In this document: in pieces, positions 8,322 to 22,519 of the stretch
Position numbering within the stretch: position 1 is the stretch's first letter
Layout: every line of letters starts with the position of its first letter
Source of the DNA: Chamaelirium japonicum
Lineage: Eukaryota; Streptophyta; Magnoliopsida; Liliales; Melanthiaceae
Assembly: GCA_947650365.1 (NCBI GenBank)
Contig: CANTAL010000025.1
Coordinates: forward strand, 1,736,001-1,800,000
Direction of reading: 5' to 3'
DNA length: 64,000 bases
The notes under the pieces: generated by a model
What the model was told of the DNA's origin: nothing
Database searches by the model: none
What the model saw: the letters and a program-made list of their open reading frames with translations, nothing else
Made by a program: the position numbers and the translations under genes

Positions 8322-8328
8322 TTTATAG
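8322..8328 (-). promoter_or_regulatory. LTR TATA box
   Basis: The minus strand reads CTATAAATGCAC at this site, about 200 bases before the inner LTR end. That would place the transcription start near 8295, with U3 of about 1 kb and R-U5 of about 170 bases, a normal proportion for a plant LTR. The start site itself is inferred. Confidence 0.6.
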
Positions 8329-8721
8329 ACATGGGCGACCTATCGAGCTACGACGCGTGGAGGCTCTTTCCGGCACCTTCTAGGCCCCCACGTTCTAGCC
8401 TTCAATAGTTTCTGACAGTTCTTGGAACTTGGACCCCTGACATTCTTTGTCGTCTAGCTCTTCTGACGCAGTAGTGGGGGACAGTAGCTGCTATTCTGTT
8501 GCCGCCATAGGGATCTTCCAGAATGTTCAAGTCTAGGAGGTCTCAAACCGACTCTGACTGGCTTCCATGGACTGCAATCGTCCACGTAGCTTCAGTGGGT
8601 TCTCGACACCTGGCAATCTCAGGGAAAAAGCAAAGGCCAGCTCGCCCAATACTGCTCCGTCCTTTCGCCCATATTTATCAAGAGTTGGACCTCGCGGGAG
8701 CAACCTCTTCGAAAAACAGGG

Positions 8722-9105
8722 GTCTAGGCGAGCTTCTGGGCGAGCTTCTGAGCGAGCTTGGGCGAACTCCTGGGCGAGCTTGGGCGAGCTCCTGAGCGAG
8801 CTAGGCGAGCTCCTGAGTGAGCATGGCGTGCTCCTAAATGAGCTTGGGCGAGCTCCTGGACGAGCTAGGCGAGCTCCTGAGCGAGCATTTCGAGCTCCTG
8901 GACGAGCTAGGCGAGCTCCTGAGCGAGCATGGCGAGCTCCTGGACGAGCTAGGCGAGCTCCTGAGCGAGCATTTCGAGCTCCTGGACGAGCTAGGCGAGC
9001 TCCTGAGCGAGTATGGCGAGCTCCTGGACGAGCTTGGGCGATCTCCTTCTCGCTCTAAGCGAGCTCCTGAGCGAGCATGGCGAGCTTCTGGACGAGCTTG
9101 GTCGA
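8722..9105. repeat. 21-bp minisatellite in LTR U3
   Basis: Units of 21 bases built on GAGCTCCTG and CGAGC alternate between two versions (one with GGACGAGCTAGGC, one with AGCGAGCATTTC or AGCGAGCATGGC), giving 42-bp and 84-bp higher-order periods in the central part (about 8845-9030). The edges are degenerate. Further loose GAGCTCC copies occur near 9220-9285. The position upstream of the TATA box suggests an enhancer-like or merely expansion-prone segment. Confidence 0.8.
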
Positions 9106-9337
9106 TCTCCTTCGCGCTCTTTGTCTAAGCCATTTATCGAATATGGGCGTGTCATTGTGGGGACTGGAGGTGCGAGCTGTACTTAGATACAAGATGTCCA
9201 TCCAGCTCTCTATGGGGGTGAGCTCCTGAAGGGCTGAGAGGGGGAGCTCCTTGCGAGCTGGAAAGGCAAGCTCCTTGCGAGGGTTCCAACTCCTGGATGG
9301 GCTATCCAAGATATGTGGTTTTTAACTACCCCCAACA

Positions 9338-9342
9338 TGTAT
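9338..9342. other. Candidate target site duplication TGTAT
   Basis: These five satellite bases touch the outer LTR end. Gypsy elements generally duplicate 5 bp. The partner copy would lie beyond the unseen 3' LTR, so this cannot be confirmed here. Confidence 0.35.
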
Positions 9343-12300
9343 GATCCATTCTAATTCATTCGTACGATCCCTTCTAATCTATTCATACGATCCAATCGAA
9401 TCCATTCGTACGAACCATTCTAATCCATTCGTACGATCCATTCTAATCCATTCGTACGATCCATTCTAATTCATTCTCACAAATGTAACCTTTCAAATTC
9501 ATTTGTTTGATCCATTCTAATTCATTCATACGATCCATTCTAATTTATTCGTACGATCCATTCTAATTCATTCGTACGATCCATTCTAATTCATCGCACG
9601 AATCCGTTCTAATTCATTCGCACGAATAAATTAGAATGGATACATTCGTGCGAATGAATTAGAACGGATTCGTGCGATGAATTAGAATGGATTAGAATGG
9701 ATACATTCGTGCGAATGAATTAGAATGGATCGTGCGAATGAATTAGAATGGATCGTATGAATGAATTACAATGGATATATTTGAACGAATAAATTAGAAT
9801 GGATCGTACGAATGAATTAGAATAGATACATTTGTGCGAATTAATTAGAATGGATCATACGAATAAATTAGAATGGATCGTGCGAATGAATTAGAATGGA
9901 TCGTACGAATGAATTAGAATGGATCCACCAAATGAGTTAGAATGGATCGTTCGAATGAATTAGAATGGATCGTACGAATGGATTAGAATGGATCGTACGA
10001 ATGAATTATAATGGATCATACTAATGAATTAGAAAGGTTACATTCGTGAGAATGAATTAGAATGGATCGTACGAATGAATTAGAATGGATCATGCGAATG
10101 AATTTGAATGGATCGTACGAATGAATAAGAATGGATCATACGAATGAATTAGAATGGATACATTCGAGCGAATGAACTAGAATAGATCGTAGGAATGAAT
10201 TAGAATGGATCATATGAATAAATTAGAATGGATCGTACGAATGAATTGGAATGGATCGTACGAATGAATTAGAATGGATACATTCGTGCGAATGAATTAG
10301 AATGGATCGGATGAATGAATTAGAATGGATCGTACGATTCATTCTAATTCATTTGTACAATCCATTCTAATGCATTCATACAATTCATTCTAATTCATTC
10401 GCATGATCCATTCTAATTCATTCGTACGATCCATTCTTATTCATTCATACGATCCATTCTAATTCATTTACACAATCCATTCTAATTCATTCGTACGATC
10501 CATTCTAATTCATTCGTATGTGCCATTCTAATTCATTCGCACGAATGTATCCATTCTAATTCATTTGCACGATCCATTCTAATTCATTCCTATGATACAT
10601 TCTAATTCATTCGTATGATCCATTCTAATTCATTCGCTCGAATGTATCCATTCTAATTCATTCGTATGATCAATTCTAATTCATTCGTACGATCCATTCT
10701 AATTCATTCTCACGAATGTAACCTTTCTAATTCATTTGTATGATCCATTCTAATTCATTCATACGATCCGTTCTAATCCATTCGTATGATCCATTCTAAT
10801 CCATTCGTACGATACATTCTAATTCATTCGTACGATCCATTATAATTCATTCTCACAAATGTAACCTTTCTAATTCATTTGTACGATCCATTCTAATCCA
10901 TTCGTATGATCCATTCTAATCCATTCGTACGATCCATTCTAATTCATTCGCACGAATGTAACCATTCTAATTCGTTCGTACGATCCATTCTAATTCATTC
11001 GTACGATCCATTCTAATCCATTCGTACGATCCATTCTAATTCATTCGCACGATCCATTCTAATTCATTCGCACAAATATATCCATTCTAATTCATTTGTA
11101 CAATCCATTCTAATTCATTCGCATGACCATTCTAATTCATTCGTATGATCCATTCTAATTCATTTGTACGATCCATTCTAATTCATTCGCACGAGTGTAT
11201 CCATTCTAATTTATTCGTACGATCTATTCTAAATCATTCTAATTCATTCGTACGATCCATTCTAATGCATTCGTATGATTCATTCTAATTCATTCGCATA
11301 AATATATCCATTCTAATTCATTCGTACGATCCATTCTAATGCATTCGTACGATTCATTCTAATTCATTTGTACGATCCATTCTAATTCATTCGTACGATC
11401 CATTCTAATTCATTCGTCCGATCCATTCTAATTCATTCGCACGAATGTATCCATTCTAATTCATTCGTACAATCCATTCTAATTCATTCGCACGATCCAT
11501 TCTAATTCATTCGTATGATCCATTCTAATTCATTCCTATGATCTATTCTAATTCATTCGCTCGAATGTATCCATTCTAATTCATTCGTACAATGCACTCT
11601 AATTCATTCGCACGATCCATTCTAATTCATTCGTATGATCCATTCTAATTCATTCGTACGATCCATTCTAAATCATTCGTATGATCCATTCTAACTCATT
11701 CGCACAAATGTATCCATTCTAATTTATTCATACGATCCATTCTAATTCATTTGCACGATCTATTCTAATTCATTCGTACGATCTATTCTAATTCATTCAT
11801 ACGATCCATTCTAATTCATTCGTACGATCCATTCTAATTCATTCGCACAAATATATCCATTCTAATTCATTCGCACGATCCATTCTAATTCATTCGCACG
11901 ATCCATTCTAATTCATTCGCACGATCCATTCTAATTCATTCGTACGACCCATTCTAATTCATTCGCACGAATGTATCCATTCTAATGCATTCGTACGATC
12001 CATTCTAATTCATTCGTACGATCCGTTCAAATTCATTCGCATGATCCATTCTAATTCATTCGTATGATCCATTCTAATTTATTCTCACGAATGTAACCTT
12101 TCTAATTCATTTGTATGATCCATTCTAATTCATTCGTACGATCCATTCTAATCCATTCGTACGATCCATTCTAATTCATTCGTACGATCCATTGTAATTC
12201 ATTCTTACAAATGTAACCTTTCTAATTCATTTGTACGGTCTATTCTAATTCATTCGTACGATCCATTCTAATCCATTCGTACGATCCATTCTAAACCATT

Positions 12301-15300
12301 CGTACGATCCATTCTAATTTATTCGCACGAATGTAACCATTCTAATTCATTCGTACGATACATTCTAATTCATTCGCACGAATGTATCCATTCTAATTCA
12401 TTTGCACGATCCATTCTAATTCATTCCTATGATCCATTCTAATTCATTCGTACGATCCATTCTAATTCATTCGCTCGAATGTATCCATTCTAATTCGTTC
12501 GTACGATCCATTCTAATTCGTTCATACGATCCATTCTAATTCGTTCGTACGATCCATTCTAATTCATTCGCACGATCCATTCTAATTCATTTGTACGATC
12601 CATTCTAATTCATTCGGACGAATGTATCCATTCTAATGCATTCGTACGATTCATTCTAATTCATTCCTACGTTCCATTCTAATTCATTCGCACGAATGTA
12701 TCCATTCTAATTCATTTGCACGATCTATTCTAATTCATTCCTATGATCCATTCTAATTCATTCGTACGATCCATTCTAATTCATTCGCTCGAATGTATCC
12801 TTTCTAATTCATTCGTACGATCCATTCTAATTCATTCGTACGATGCAATCTAATTCATTCGCACAAATTTATCTATACTAATTTATTCGTACAATGCGTT
12901 CTAATCCATTCGTAAGATCCATTCTAATCCATTCGTACGATCCATTCTAATTCATTCGCATGAATGTAAGCATTCTAATTCATTGATATGATCCATTCAA
13001 ATTCATTCGTACGATCCATTCTAAATCATTCGTACGATCCATTCTTATTCATTCGTACGATCCATTCTAATTCATTCTCACAAATGTAACCTTTCTAATT
13101 CATTTGTACGATCCATTCTAATTCATTTGTACGATACATTCGTGCGAATCAATTAGAATGGATCGTACGAATAAATTAGACTGAATCGTACGAATAAATT
13201 AGAAAGGTTACATTTGTGAGATGAATTAGAATGGATTGTACGAATGAATTAGAATGGATCATGCGAATGAATTTGAATGGATCGTACGAATGAATTAGAA
13301 TGGATACCTTTGTGCATATGAATTAGAATGGATCGTACGAATGAATTAGAATGGATCATATTAATGAATTAGAATGGATCGTACGAATGAATTAAAATGG
13401 ATCCATTCGTGCGAATGAATTAGAATGGATCGTGCGAATCAATTAGACTGGATCGTGCGAATGAATAAGAATGGATCATACGAATGAATTAGAATGGATC
13501 GTACGAATTAATTAGAATGGATACATTCATGCGAATGAATTAGAATGGATTGTATGAATGAATTACAATGGATCGTACGAATGAATTAGAATGGTTACAT
13601 TCGTGCGAATGAATTAGAATGGATCGTACGAATGAATTAGAATGGATCGTACGAATGGATTAGAATGGATTGTACGAATGAATTTGAATGGTTACATTTG
13701 TGAGAATGAATTAGAATGGATCGTACGAATGGATTAGAATGGATCGTATGAATGAATTAAAATGGATCGTACGAACGAATTAGAATAGATCGTATGAACG
13801 AATTAGAATGGATCGTACGAATGAATTAGAATGGATACATTCGAGCGAATGAATTAGAATGGATCGTACGAATAAATTAGAATGGATCGTACGAATGAAT
13901 TAGAATGGATCGTACGAATGAATTAGAATGGATAGTGCGAATGAATTAGAATGGATCGTACGAATGAATTAGAATGGATTGTACGAATGAATTATAATAG
14001 ATCGTGCGAATGAATTAGAATTGATCGTACGAAAGAATTAGAATGGATCATACGAATGAATTAGAATCGATCGTGCGAATGAATTAGAATGGATCGTACG
14101 AATGAATTAGAATGGATACATTGGTGCGATGAATAAGAATGGTGCGTACGAATGAATTAGAATGGAGCGTACGAATAAACTAGAATGGATACATTCGTGC
14201 GAATGAATTAGAACGGATCATATGAAAGAATTAGAATGGATCGTGCGAATGAATTAGAATGGATCGTGCGAATGAATTAGAATAGATCGTACGAACGAAT
14301 TAGAATGGATCGTACGAACGAATTAGAATGGATCATATAAACGAATTAGAATGGATCGTACGAATGAATTAGATTGGATTGAACGAATGAATTAGAATGG
14401 ATTGTGCGAATGAATTAGAATGGATCATATGAATGAATAAGAATGGATCGTACGAATGAATTAGAATTGATCGTGCAAATGAATTAGAATGGATACATTC
14501 GTGCAAATGATCCATTCTAATTCATTCGTATGATCCATTCTAATTCATTCGCACGAATGTATCTATTCTAATTAATTTGTACGATCCATTCTAATTTATT
14601 CGTATGATCCATTCTTATTCATTCGCACGATCCAGTCTAATTGATTCGCATGATCCATCCTAATTCATTTGCACGATCTATTCTAATTTATTCGTACGAT
14701 TCATTCTAATTCATTCGTACGATCTATTCTAAATCATTCGCACGAATGTAACTATTCTAATTCATTCGTATGATTCATTCTAATTCATTCGTATGAGCTA
14801 TTCTAATTCATTCGTACGATCCATTCTAATTTATTCGTACAATCCATTGTAATTCTTTCATACAATCCATTCAGATTCGTTCGCACAAATGTATCCATTC
14901 AAATTTATTCATACGGTCCATTTTAATTAATTCGCACGATCCATTCTAATTCAGTCGTATGAATGTATCCATTTTAATTCATTCGTACGATCCATTCTAA
15001 TTCATTCGTACGATCTAATTCATTCGTACGATCTATTCTAATTCATTCGTACGATCGATTCTAATTCATTCATACGATCGATTCTAATTCATTCGCACGA
15101 TCCATTCTAATTCATTCATACAATCCATTCAGATTCATTCGCACAAATGTATCCATTCTAATTCATTCGTATGGTCCATTCTAATTCATTCGTACGATCC
15201 ATTCCATTCGCACGATCCATTCTAATTCATTCGTACGATCCATTCTAATTCATTCGTACGATCCATTCTAATTCATTCGCTCGAATGTATCCATTCTAAT

Positions 15301-18300
15301 TCATTCGTATGATCCATTCTAATCCATTCGTACGATCCATTCTAATTCATTCGCTTGAATGTATCCATTCTATTTCATTCGTACGATCCATTCTAATCCA
15401 TTCGTACGATCCATTCTAAACCATTCGTACGATCCATTCTAATTCATTCGCACGAATGTAACCATTCTAATTCATTCATACGATCCATTCTAATTCATTC
15501 CTACGATCCATTCTAATTTATTCGTATGATCAATTCTAATTCATTCGCACGATCCATTCTAATTCATTCGTACGATCCATTCAAATTCATTCGCACGAAT
15601 ATAACCATTCTAATTCATTCATACGATCCATTCTAATTCATTCGCATGATACATTCTAATTCATTCGCACAAATGTAACCATTCTAATTCATTCGGTGGA
15701 TCCATTCTAATTCATTTGTACGATCCATTCTAATTCATTCTCATGAATGAAACATTTCTAATTCATTTGTATGATCCATTCTAATTCATTCGTACGATCC
15801 ATTCTAATCCATTCGTATGATCCATTCTAATCCATTGATACGATCCATTCTAATCCATTCGTACGATCCATTCTAATTCATTCGCTCGAATGTATCCATT
15901 CTAATTCATTCGTATGATCCATTCTAATTCATTCGTACGATCCATTCTAATTCATTCGTACGATCCATTCTAATTTATTCATACAATGCGTTCTAATCCA
16001 TTCGTACGATCCATTCTAATTCATTCGTACGATCCATTCTAATTTGTTTGTACGATCCATTCTGATTCATTCGTACGATCCATTCTGATTCACTCGTACG
16101 ATCCATTCTAATCCATTCTAATTCATTCGCTCAAATGTATCCATTCTAATTCATTCGTACGATCCATTCTTATTCATTCATATGACCCATTCTAATTCAT
16201 TCGAACGATCCATTCTAATCCATTCGTACGATCCATTATAATTCATCCGTACGATCCATTCAAATTCATTCGCATGATCCATTCTAATTCATTCGCACGA
16301 TCCATTCTAATTCGTTCGTATGATCCATTCTAATTCATTCGTACGATCCATTCTAATTCATTTGTACGAATGGAACCATTCTAATTCATTAGTACGATCC
16401 ATTCTAATTCATTCTTACATTCCATTCTAATTCATTCGCACGAGTGTATCCATTCTAATTTATTCGCACAATCCATTCTAATTCATTCGTACGATCCATT
16501 CTAATCCATTCTTACGATCAAATCTAATCCATTCGTAGGATCCATTCTAATTTATATGCACAATGGTATCCATTCTAATTCATTCATACGATCTATTCTA
16601 ATTCATTCGCCCGAATGTATCCATTCTAATTCATTCATTTGAATGGATACATTCGTGCGAATGAATTAGAATGGATCGTACGAATGAATTAGAATGGATC
16701 GTGCGAATGAATTAGAATTGATCATACGAATAAATTAGAATAGATTGTACGAATGAATTAGAATGGATCATAAGAATGCATTTGAATGGATACATTCGTG
16801 CGAATGAATTAGAATGGATCGTAAGAATGGATTAGAATGGATCGTACGAATGGATTAGAACGCATTGTACGAATGAATTAGAATAGATACATTTGTGTGA
16901 ATGAATTAGATTGCATCGTACGAATGAATTTGAATGGATTGTATGAATGAATTAGAATGGATATATTTGAATGTATCCATTCTAATTCGTTCCTACGATT
17001 CATTCATTCGTATGAACTATTCTAATTTATTCGTACGATCCATTCTAATTCATTCGTACGATCCATTCTAATCCATTCGTACGATCCATTCTAATTCATT
17101 CGTACAATGCGTTCTAATCCATTCGTACGATCCATTCTAATTCATTTGTATGATCCATTCTAATTCATTTATACGAATGGATCCATTCTAATTCATTAGT
17201 ACGATCCATTCTAATTCATTCTTTCATTCCATTCTAATTCATTCGCACGAATGTATCCATTCTAATTCATTCGCACAATCCATTCTAATTCATTCGTACG
17301 ATCCATTCTAATCCATTCATACGATCCATTCTAATCCATTCGTACGATCAATTCTAATTCATTCGCACGAATGTAACCATTCTAATTCATTCGTACGATC
17401 CATTCTAATTCATTCCTACGATCCATTCTAATTCATTCGCACGAATGTATTCATTCTAATTCATTTGTATGATCCATTCTAATTCATTCATACGATCCAT
17501 TCTAATTCTTTTGCACGATCCATTCTAATTCGTTCGTATGATCCATTCTATTTCATTCGTACGATCCATTCTAATTCATTTGCATGAATGTATCCATTAT
17601 AATTCATTCGTACAATCCATTCCAATTCATTCGTATGATCCATTCTAACTCATTCTCACAAATGTAACCTTTCTAATTCATTTGTACGAACCATTCTAAT
17701 TCATTCGTACGATCTATTCTAATTCATTCGCTCGAATGTATCCATTCTAATTCATTCGTACGATCCATTCTAGTTCATTCGAATGAATGTAACCATTCTA
17801 ATTCATTCGTACGATCCATTCTAATTCATTCATACAATCCATTCTAATTCATTCGCACGAATGTATCCATTCTAATTCATTCGTACGATCCATTCTAATC
17901 CATTCGTACGATCCATTCTAATCCATTCGTACGATCCATTCTAATTCATTCTCACAAATGTAACCTTTCTAATTCATTTGTACGATCCATTCTAATTCAT
18001 TCGTACGATCCATTCTAATCCATTCGTACGATCCATTCTAATTCATTCCTACGATCCATTCTAATCCATTCATACGATCCATTCTAATCCATTTGTACGA
18101 TCTATTATGATTCATTCGCACGAATATAACAATTCTAATTCATTCGTACGATCCATTCTTATTCATTCCTACGATCCATTCTAATTCATTCGCACGAATG
18201 TATCCATTCTAATTCATTTGCATGATCCATTCTAATTCATTCCTATGATCCGTTCTAATTCATTCGTATGATACATTCATACAACTGAATTAGAATGGAT

Positions 18301-19110
18301 TGTACGAATGAATTAGAATGAATCGTACGAATGCATTAGAATGGATCGTACGAATGAATTAGAATGAATTATACGAATGAATTAGAATGGTTACATTCGA
18401 GCGAATGAATTAGAATGGATCGTACGAATGAATTAGAATGGATCATACGAATAAATTAGAATGGATCATACGAATGAATTAGAATAGATCGTGCGAATGA
18501 ATTAGATTGCATCGTACGATCCATTCAAATTCATTCGTACGATGCAATCTAATTCATTCGCACAAATGTATCTATTCTAATTCATTCGTACAATGCGTTC
18601 TAATCCATTCGTACGATCCATTCTAATCCATTCGTACGATCCATTCTAATTCATTCATATGATCCATTCTAATTCATTCGTACGATCCATTCTACTTCAT
18701 TTGCATGAATGTATCCATTCTAATTCATTCGTACGATCTATTCTAATTCATTCGCACGATCCATTCTAATTCATTCGCACGAATGTATCCATTCTAATTC
18801 ATTTACACGATCCATTCTAATTTATTCCTATGATCCAATCTAATTCATTCGTACGATCCATTTTAATTCATTCGTCCGATCCATTCAAATTCATTCGTAC
18901 GATGCAATCTAATTCATTCACACAAATGTATCTATTCTAATTCATTCGTATAATGCGTTCTAATCCATTCGTACGATCCATTCTAATCCATTCGTACGAT
19001 CCATTCTAATTCATTCGTATGATCCATTCTAATTCATTCGTACAATCCATTCTAATTCATTCGTACAATCGATTCTAATTCATTCGCACGATCCATTCTA
19101 ATTCATTCGT

Positions 19111-19308
19111 ATGATCCATTCTAATTCATTCCTACGATCTATTCTAATTCATTCGCTCGAATGTATCCATTCTAATTCATTCGTTCGATCCATTCTAATT
19201 CATTCGTACGATCCGTTCAAATTCATTCGCATGATCCATTCTAATTCATTCATACGATCAATTCTAATTCATTCTCACGAATGTAACCTTTCTAATTCAT
19301 TTGTATGA
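19111..19308 (+). repeat. 198-bp higher-order satellite block, reference copy
   Basis: A fixed series of monomer variants, in order: CGTATGATCC, CCTACGATCTATTC, GCTCGAATGTATCC, CGTTCGATCC, a CAAATTCATTCGCATG variant, CTCACGAATGTAACCTTTC and TTTGTATGATCC. The same series recurs in forward orientation at 22322, 28368 and 58731, and reversed at 48365-48562 and 54352-54549. It happens to stay open for 65 codons, but this is only because three 23-bp units make 69 bases; it is not a gene. Confidence 0.8.
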
Positions 19309-19634
19309 TCCATTCTAATTCATTCGTGCGATCCATTCTAATCCATTCGTATGATCCATTCTAATCCATTCGTACGATCCATTCTAATTTATTCGTACGA
19401 TCCATTCTAATTTATTCTCACAAATGTAACCTTTCTAATTCATTTGTACGATACATTCTAATTCATTCGTACGATCCATTCTAATTCATTCGTACGATCC
19501 ATTCTAATTCATTCGCACAAATGTATCCATTCTAATTCATTCGTACGATCCATTCTAATTCATTCGCATGATCCCTTCTAATTCATTCGTACGATCCATT
19601 CTAATTCATTCGCACGATCCATTCTAATTCATTT

Positions 19635-19653
19635 GTGAGAATGAATTAGAATT
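19635..19653 (-). repeat. Single inverted satellite monomer
   Basis: One unit reading GAGAATGAATTAGAATTGATC lies alone between forward units on both sides, the shortest orientation block in the array. Confidence 0.75.
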
Positions 19654-22321
19654 GATCCATCCTAATTCATTCGCATGATCCATCCTAATTCATTCGCACG
19701 AATGTATCCATTCTAATTCATTCGCACAATCCATTCTAATTCATTCGTACGGTCCATTCTAATTCATTCGTATGATCCATTCTAACTCATTCGCACGAAT
19801 GTATCATACGAATGAATTAGAATGGATCATGCGAATGAATTAAAATGGATCGTACAAATGAATTAGAATGGATCGTGCAAATGAATTAGAATGGATCGTA
19901 CGAACGAATTAGAATGGATCGTACGAACGAATTAGAATGGATCGTATGAACGAATTAGAATGGATCGTACGAATGAATTAGAATGGATACATTCGAGCGA
20001 ATGAATTAGAATGGATCGTACGAATGAATTAGAATAGATCATAGGAATGAATTAGAATGGATCGTGCAAATGAATTAGAATGGATACATTCGTGCGAATG
20101 AATTAAAATGGATCGTAGGAATGAATTAGAATGGATCGTACGAATGAATTAGAATGGTTACATTCAAGTAAATGAATTAGAATGGATCGTACGAATGGAT
20201 TAGTATGGATCGTACGAATAGATTATAATGGATCGTACGAATGAATTAGAATGGATCATTCAAATGAATTAGAAAGGTTACATTTGTGAGAATGAATTAG
20301 AATGGATCGTACGAATGAATTAGAATGGATCTTAGGAATGGATTAGAATGGATCGTACGAATGAATTAGAATGGATCGTACGAATGCATTAGAATGGATA
20401 CATTCGTGCGAATGAATTAGAATGGATCGTAGCATTGAATTAGAATGGATCGTGCGAACGAATTAGAATGGATCGTACGAATGAATTAGAATGGATCGTG
20501 CGAATGAATTAGAATAGACCGTACGAATGAATTAGAATGGATACATTTGTGCGAATGAATTAGAATGGATCGTACGAATGAATTAGAATGGATCGTACAA
20601 ATGAATAAGAAAGGTTACATTTGTGAGAATGAATTAGAATTGATCGTACGAATGGATTAGAATGGATCGTATGAATGGATTAGAATGGATCGTACGAATG
20701 AATTATAATGGATCATACAAATAAATTAGAAAGGTTACATTCGTGAGAATGAATTAGAATGTAGCGTACGAATAAATTAGAATGGATCATGCGAATGAAT
20801 TTGAATGGATCGTACGAATGAATTAGAATGGATCGAACGAATGAATTAGAATGGATCGAACGAATGAATTAGAATGGATACATTCGAACGAATGAATTAG
20901 AATAGATATTAGGAATGAATTAGAATGGATCATACGAATGAATTAGAATGGATCGTGCGAATGAATTAGAATGGAATGTATGAATGAATTAGATTGGATA
21001 AATTCATGCAAATGAATTAGAATGGATCGTACGAATGAATTAGAATGGATCATACGAATGAATTAGAATGGATCGTATGAATGGATTAGAATGGATCATA
21101 CGAATGGATTAGAACGCATTGTACGAATGAATTAGAATAGATACATTTGTGCGAATTAATTAGATTGCATCGTACGAATAAATTTGAATGGATCGGACGA
21201 ATGAATTAGAATAGATCGTACGAATAAATTAGAATGGATCATAGGAATGAATTAGAATGGATCGTGCAACTGAATTAGAATGGATACATTCGTGCGAATG
21301 AATTAGAATGGATCGTGGGAATGAATTAGAATGGATCGTACGAATGAATTAGAATGGATATATTTGAACGAATAAATTAGAATTGATCATACGAATGAAT
21401 TAGAATGGATCATATAAATGAATTAGAATGGATCGTACGAATGAATTAGATTGCATCGTACGATCCATTCTAATTCATTCGCTCGAATGTATCCATTCTA
21501 ATTCATTCATACGATCCATTCTAATTCGTTCATACGATCTATTCTAATTCGTTCGCACGATCCATTCTAATTCAATCGTACGATCTATTCTAATTCATTC
21601 GCATGATCCATTCTAATTCATTCGTACGATCCATTCTAATTCATTCGTACAATCCATTCAATTTTATTCGTACGATGTAATCTAATTCATTCGCACAAAT
21701 GTATCTATTCTAATTCATTCATACAATGCGTTCTAATCCATTCATACGATCCATTCTAATCCATTCATATGATCCATTCTAATTCATTCGCACGAATGTC
21801 ACCATTCTAATTCATTCGCTCAATCCATTCTAATTCATTCGTACGATCCATTCTAATTCATTTCTACGATCTATTCTAATTCATTCGCTCGAATGTATCC
21901 ATTCTAATTCATTCGTTCGATCCATTCTAATTCATTCGTACGATCCATTCTAATTTATTCCTATGATCCATTCTAATTCATTCGTACGATCCATTCTAAT
22001 TCATTCGCTCGAATGTATCCATTCTAATTCATTCGTACAATCCATTCTAATTCATTCGTACGATCCATTCTAATTCATTCGCACAAATGTATCCATTCTA
22101 ATTCATTCACACGATCCATTCTAATTCATTCGTACGATCCATTCTAATTCATTCGCACAAATGTATCCATTCTAATTCATTCTTTCGATCCATTCTAATT
22201 CATTCGCATAAATATATCCATTCCTCGATCCATTCTAATTCATTCGCACGAATGTATCCATTCTAATTCATTCGTACAATCCATTCTAATTCATTCGCAC
22301 GATCCATTCTAATTCATTCGT

Positions 22322-22519
22322 ATGATCCATTCTAATTCATTCCTACGATCTATTCTAATTCATTCGCTCGAATGTATCCATTCTAATTCATTCGTTCGAT
22401 CCATTCTAATTCATTCGTACGATCCATTCAAATTCATTCGCATAATCCATTCTAATTCATTCGTACGATCCATTCTAATTCATGCTCACGAATGTAACCT
22501 TTCTAATTCATTTGTATGA
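22322..22519 (+). repeat. 198-bp higher-order block, second copy
   Basis: Same variant order as at 19111, differing at a few bases (for example CATGCTCACG in place of CATTCTCACG near 22483). Confidence 0.75.

Larger units (their letters stand above)
1..9337 (-). mobile_element. Ty3/gypsy LTR retrotransposon, Tat lineage, 3' end outside window
   Basis: The order on the minus strand is LTR (9337-8124), primer binding site, gag, protease, reverse transcriptase, RNase H, second RNase H, integrase, then a repeat-rich 3' region with an antisense gene. Gypsy order (integrase last), no chromodomain after integrase, and two RNase H domains, the second with intact archaeal-type acidic motifs, are the hallmarks of the plant Tat lineage. 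No stretch of 1-2070 resembles the LTR at 8124-9337, so the second LTR lies left of the window and the element exceeds 9.3 kb. It abuts satellite at 9337/9338 with no intervening sequence. Three in-frame stops mean this copy is probably not autonomous. Placing 1-2070 inside the element is inference: known Tat elements carry antisense ORFs here, but the left boundary is unseen. Confidence 0.85.
8124..9337 (-). repeat. 5' LTR of the Tat element (complete, 1214 bp)
   Basis: On the minus strand the LTR begins TGTTGGGGG (9337-9329) and ends CCCCCAAACA (8133-8124): TG...CA termini with a short imperfect terminal inverted repeat. The inner end sits two bases from the primer binding site and the outer end touches satellite. 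It holds a TATA box, and U3 contains a GAGCTC-rich minisatellite. Long open frames on the plus strand here (for example 8567-9058, rich in Arg-Ala-Pro) only reflect the 21-bp repeat. The other LTR is outside the window, so LTR divergence cannot be used to date the insertion. Confidence 0.85.
16784..22100. repeat. Segmental duplication within the satellite, copy A
   Basis: This matches 26082-31950 in order, including its orientation switches. Shared idiosyncratic landmarks are the ATATTTGAATGTA junction (16961 and 26259), GATACATTCATAC (18270 and 27499), a 360-bp local duplication marked by GATGCAATCT (18541/18901 and 27770/28130) and the GTATCATACGAATG junction (19801 and 29671). The offset moves from 9298 to 9229 to about 9870, in steps that fit gain and loss of 23/28-bp units. 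The outer limits are approximate. Confidence 0.75.

Noticed and set aside
8567-9128. Arg-Ala-Pro and Leu-Gly-Glu-Leu repeat ORFs on the plus strand
   Set aside because: They lie inside LTR U3 and reflect its 21-bp minisatellite, also a multiple of three.
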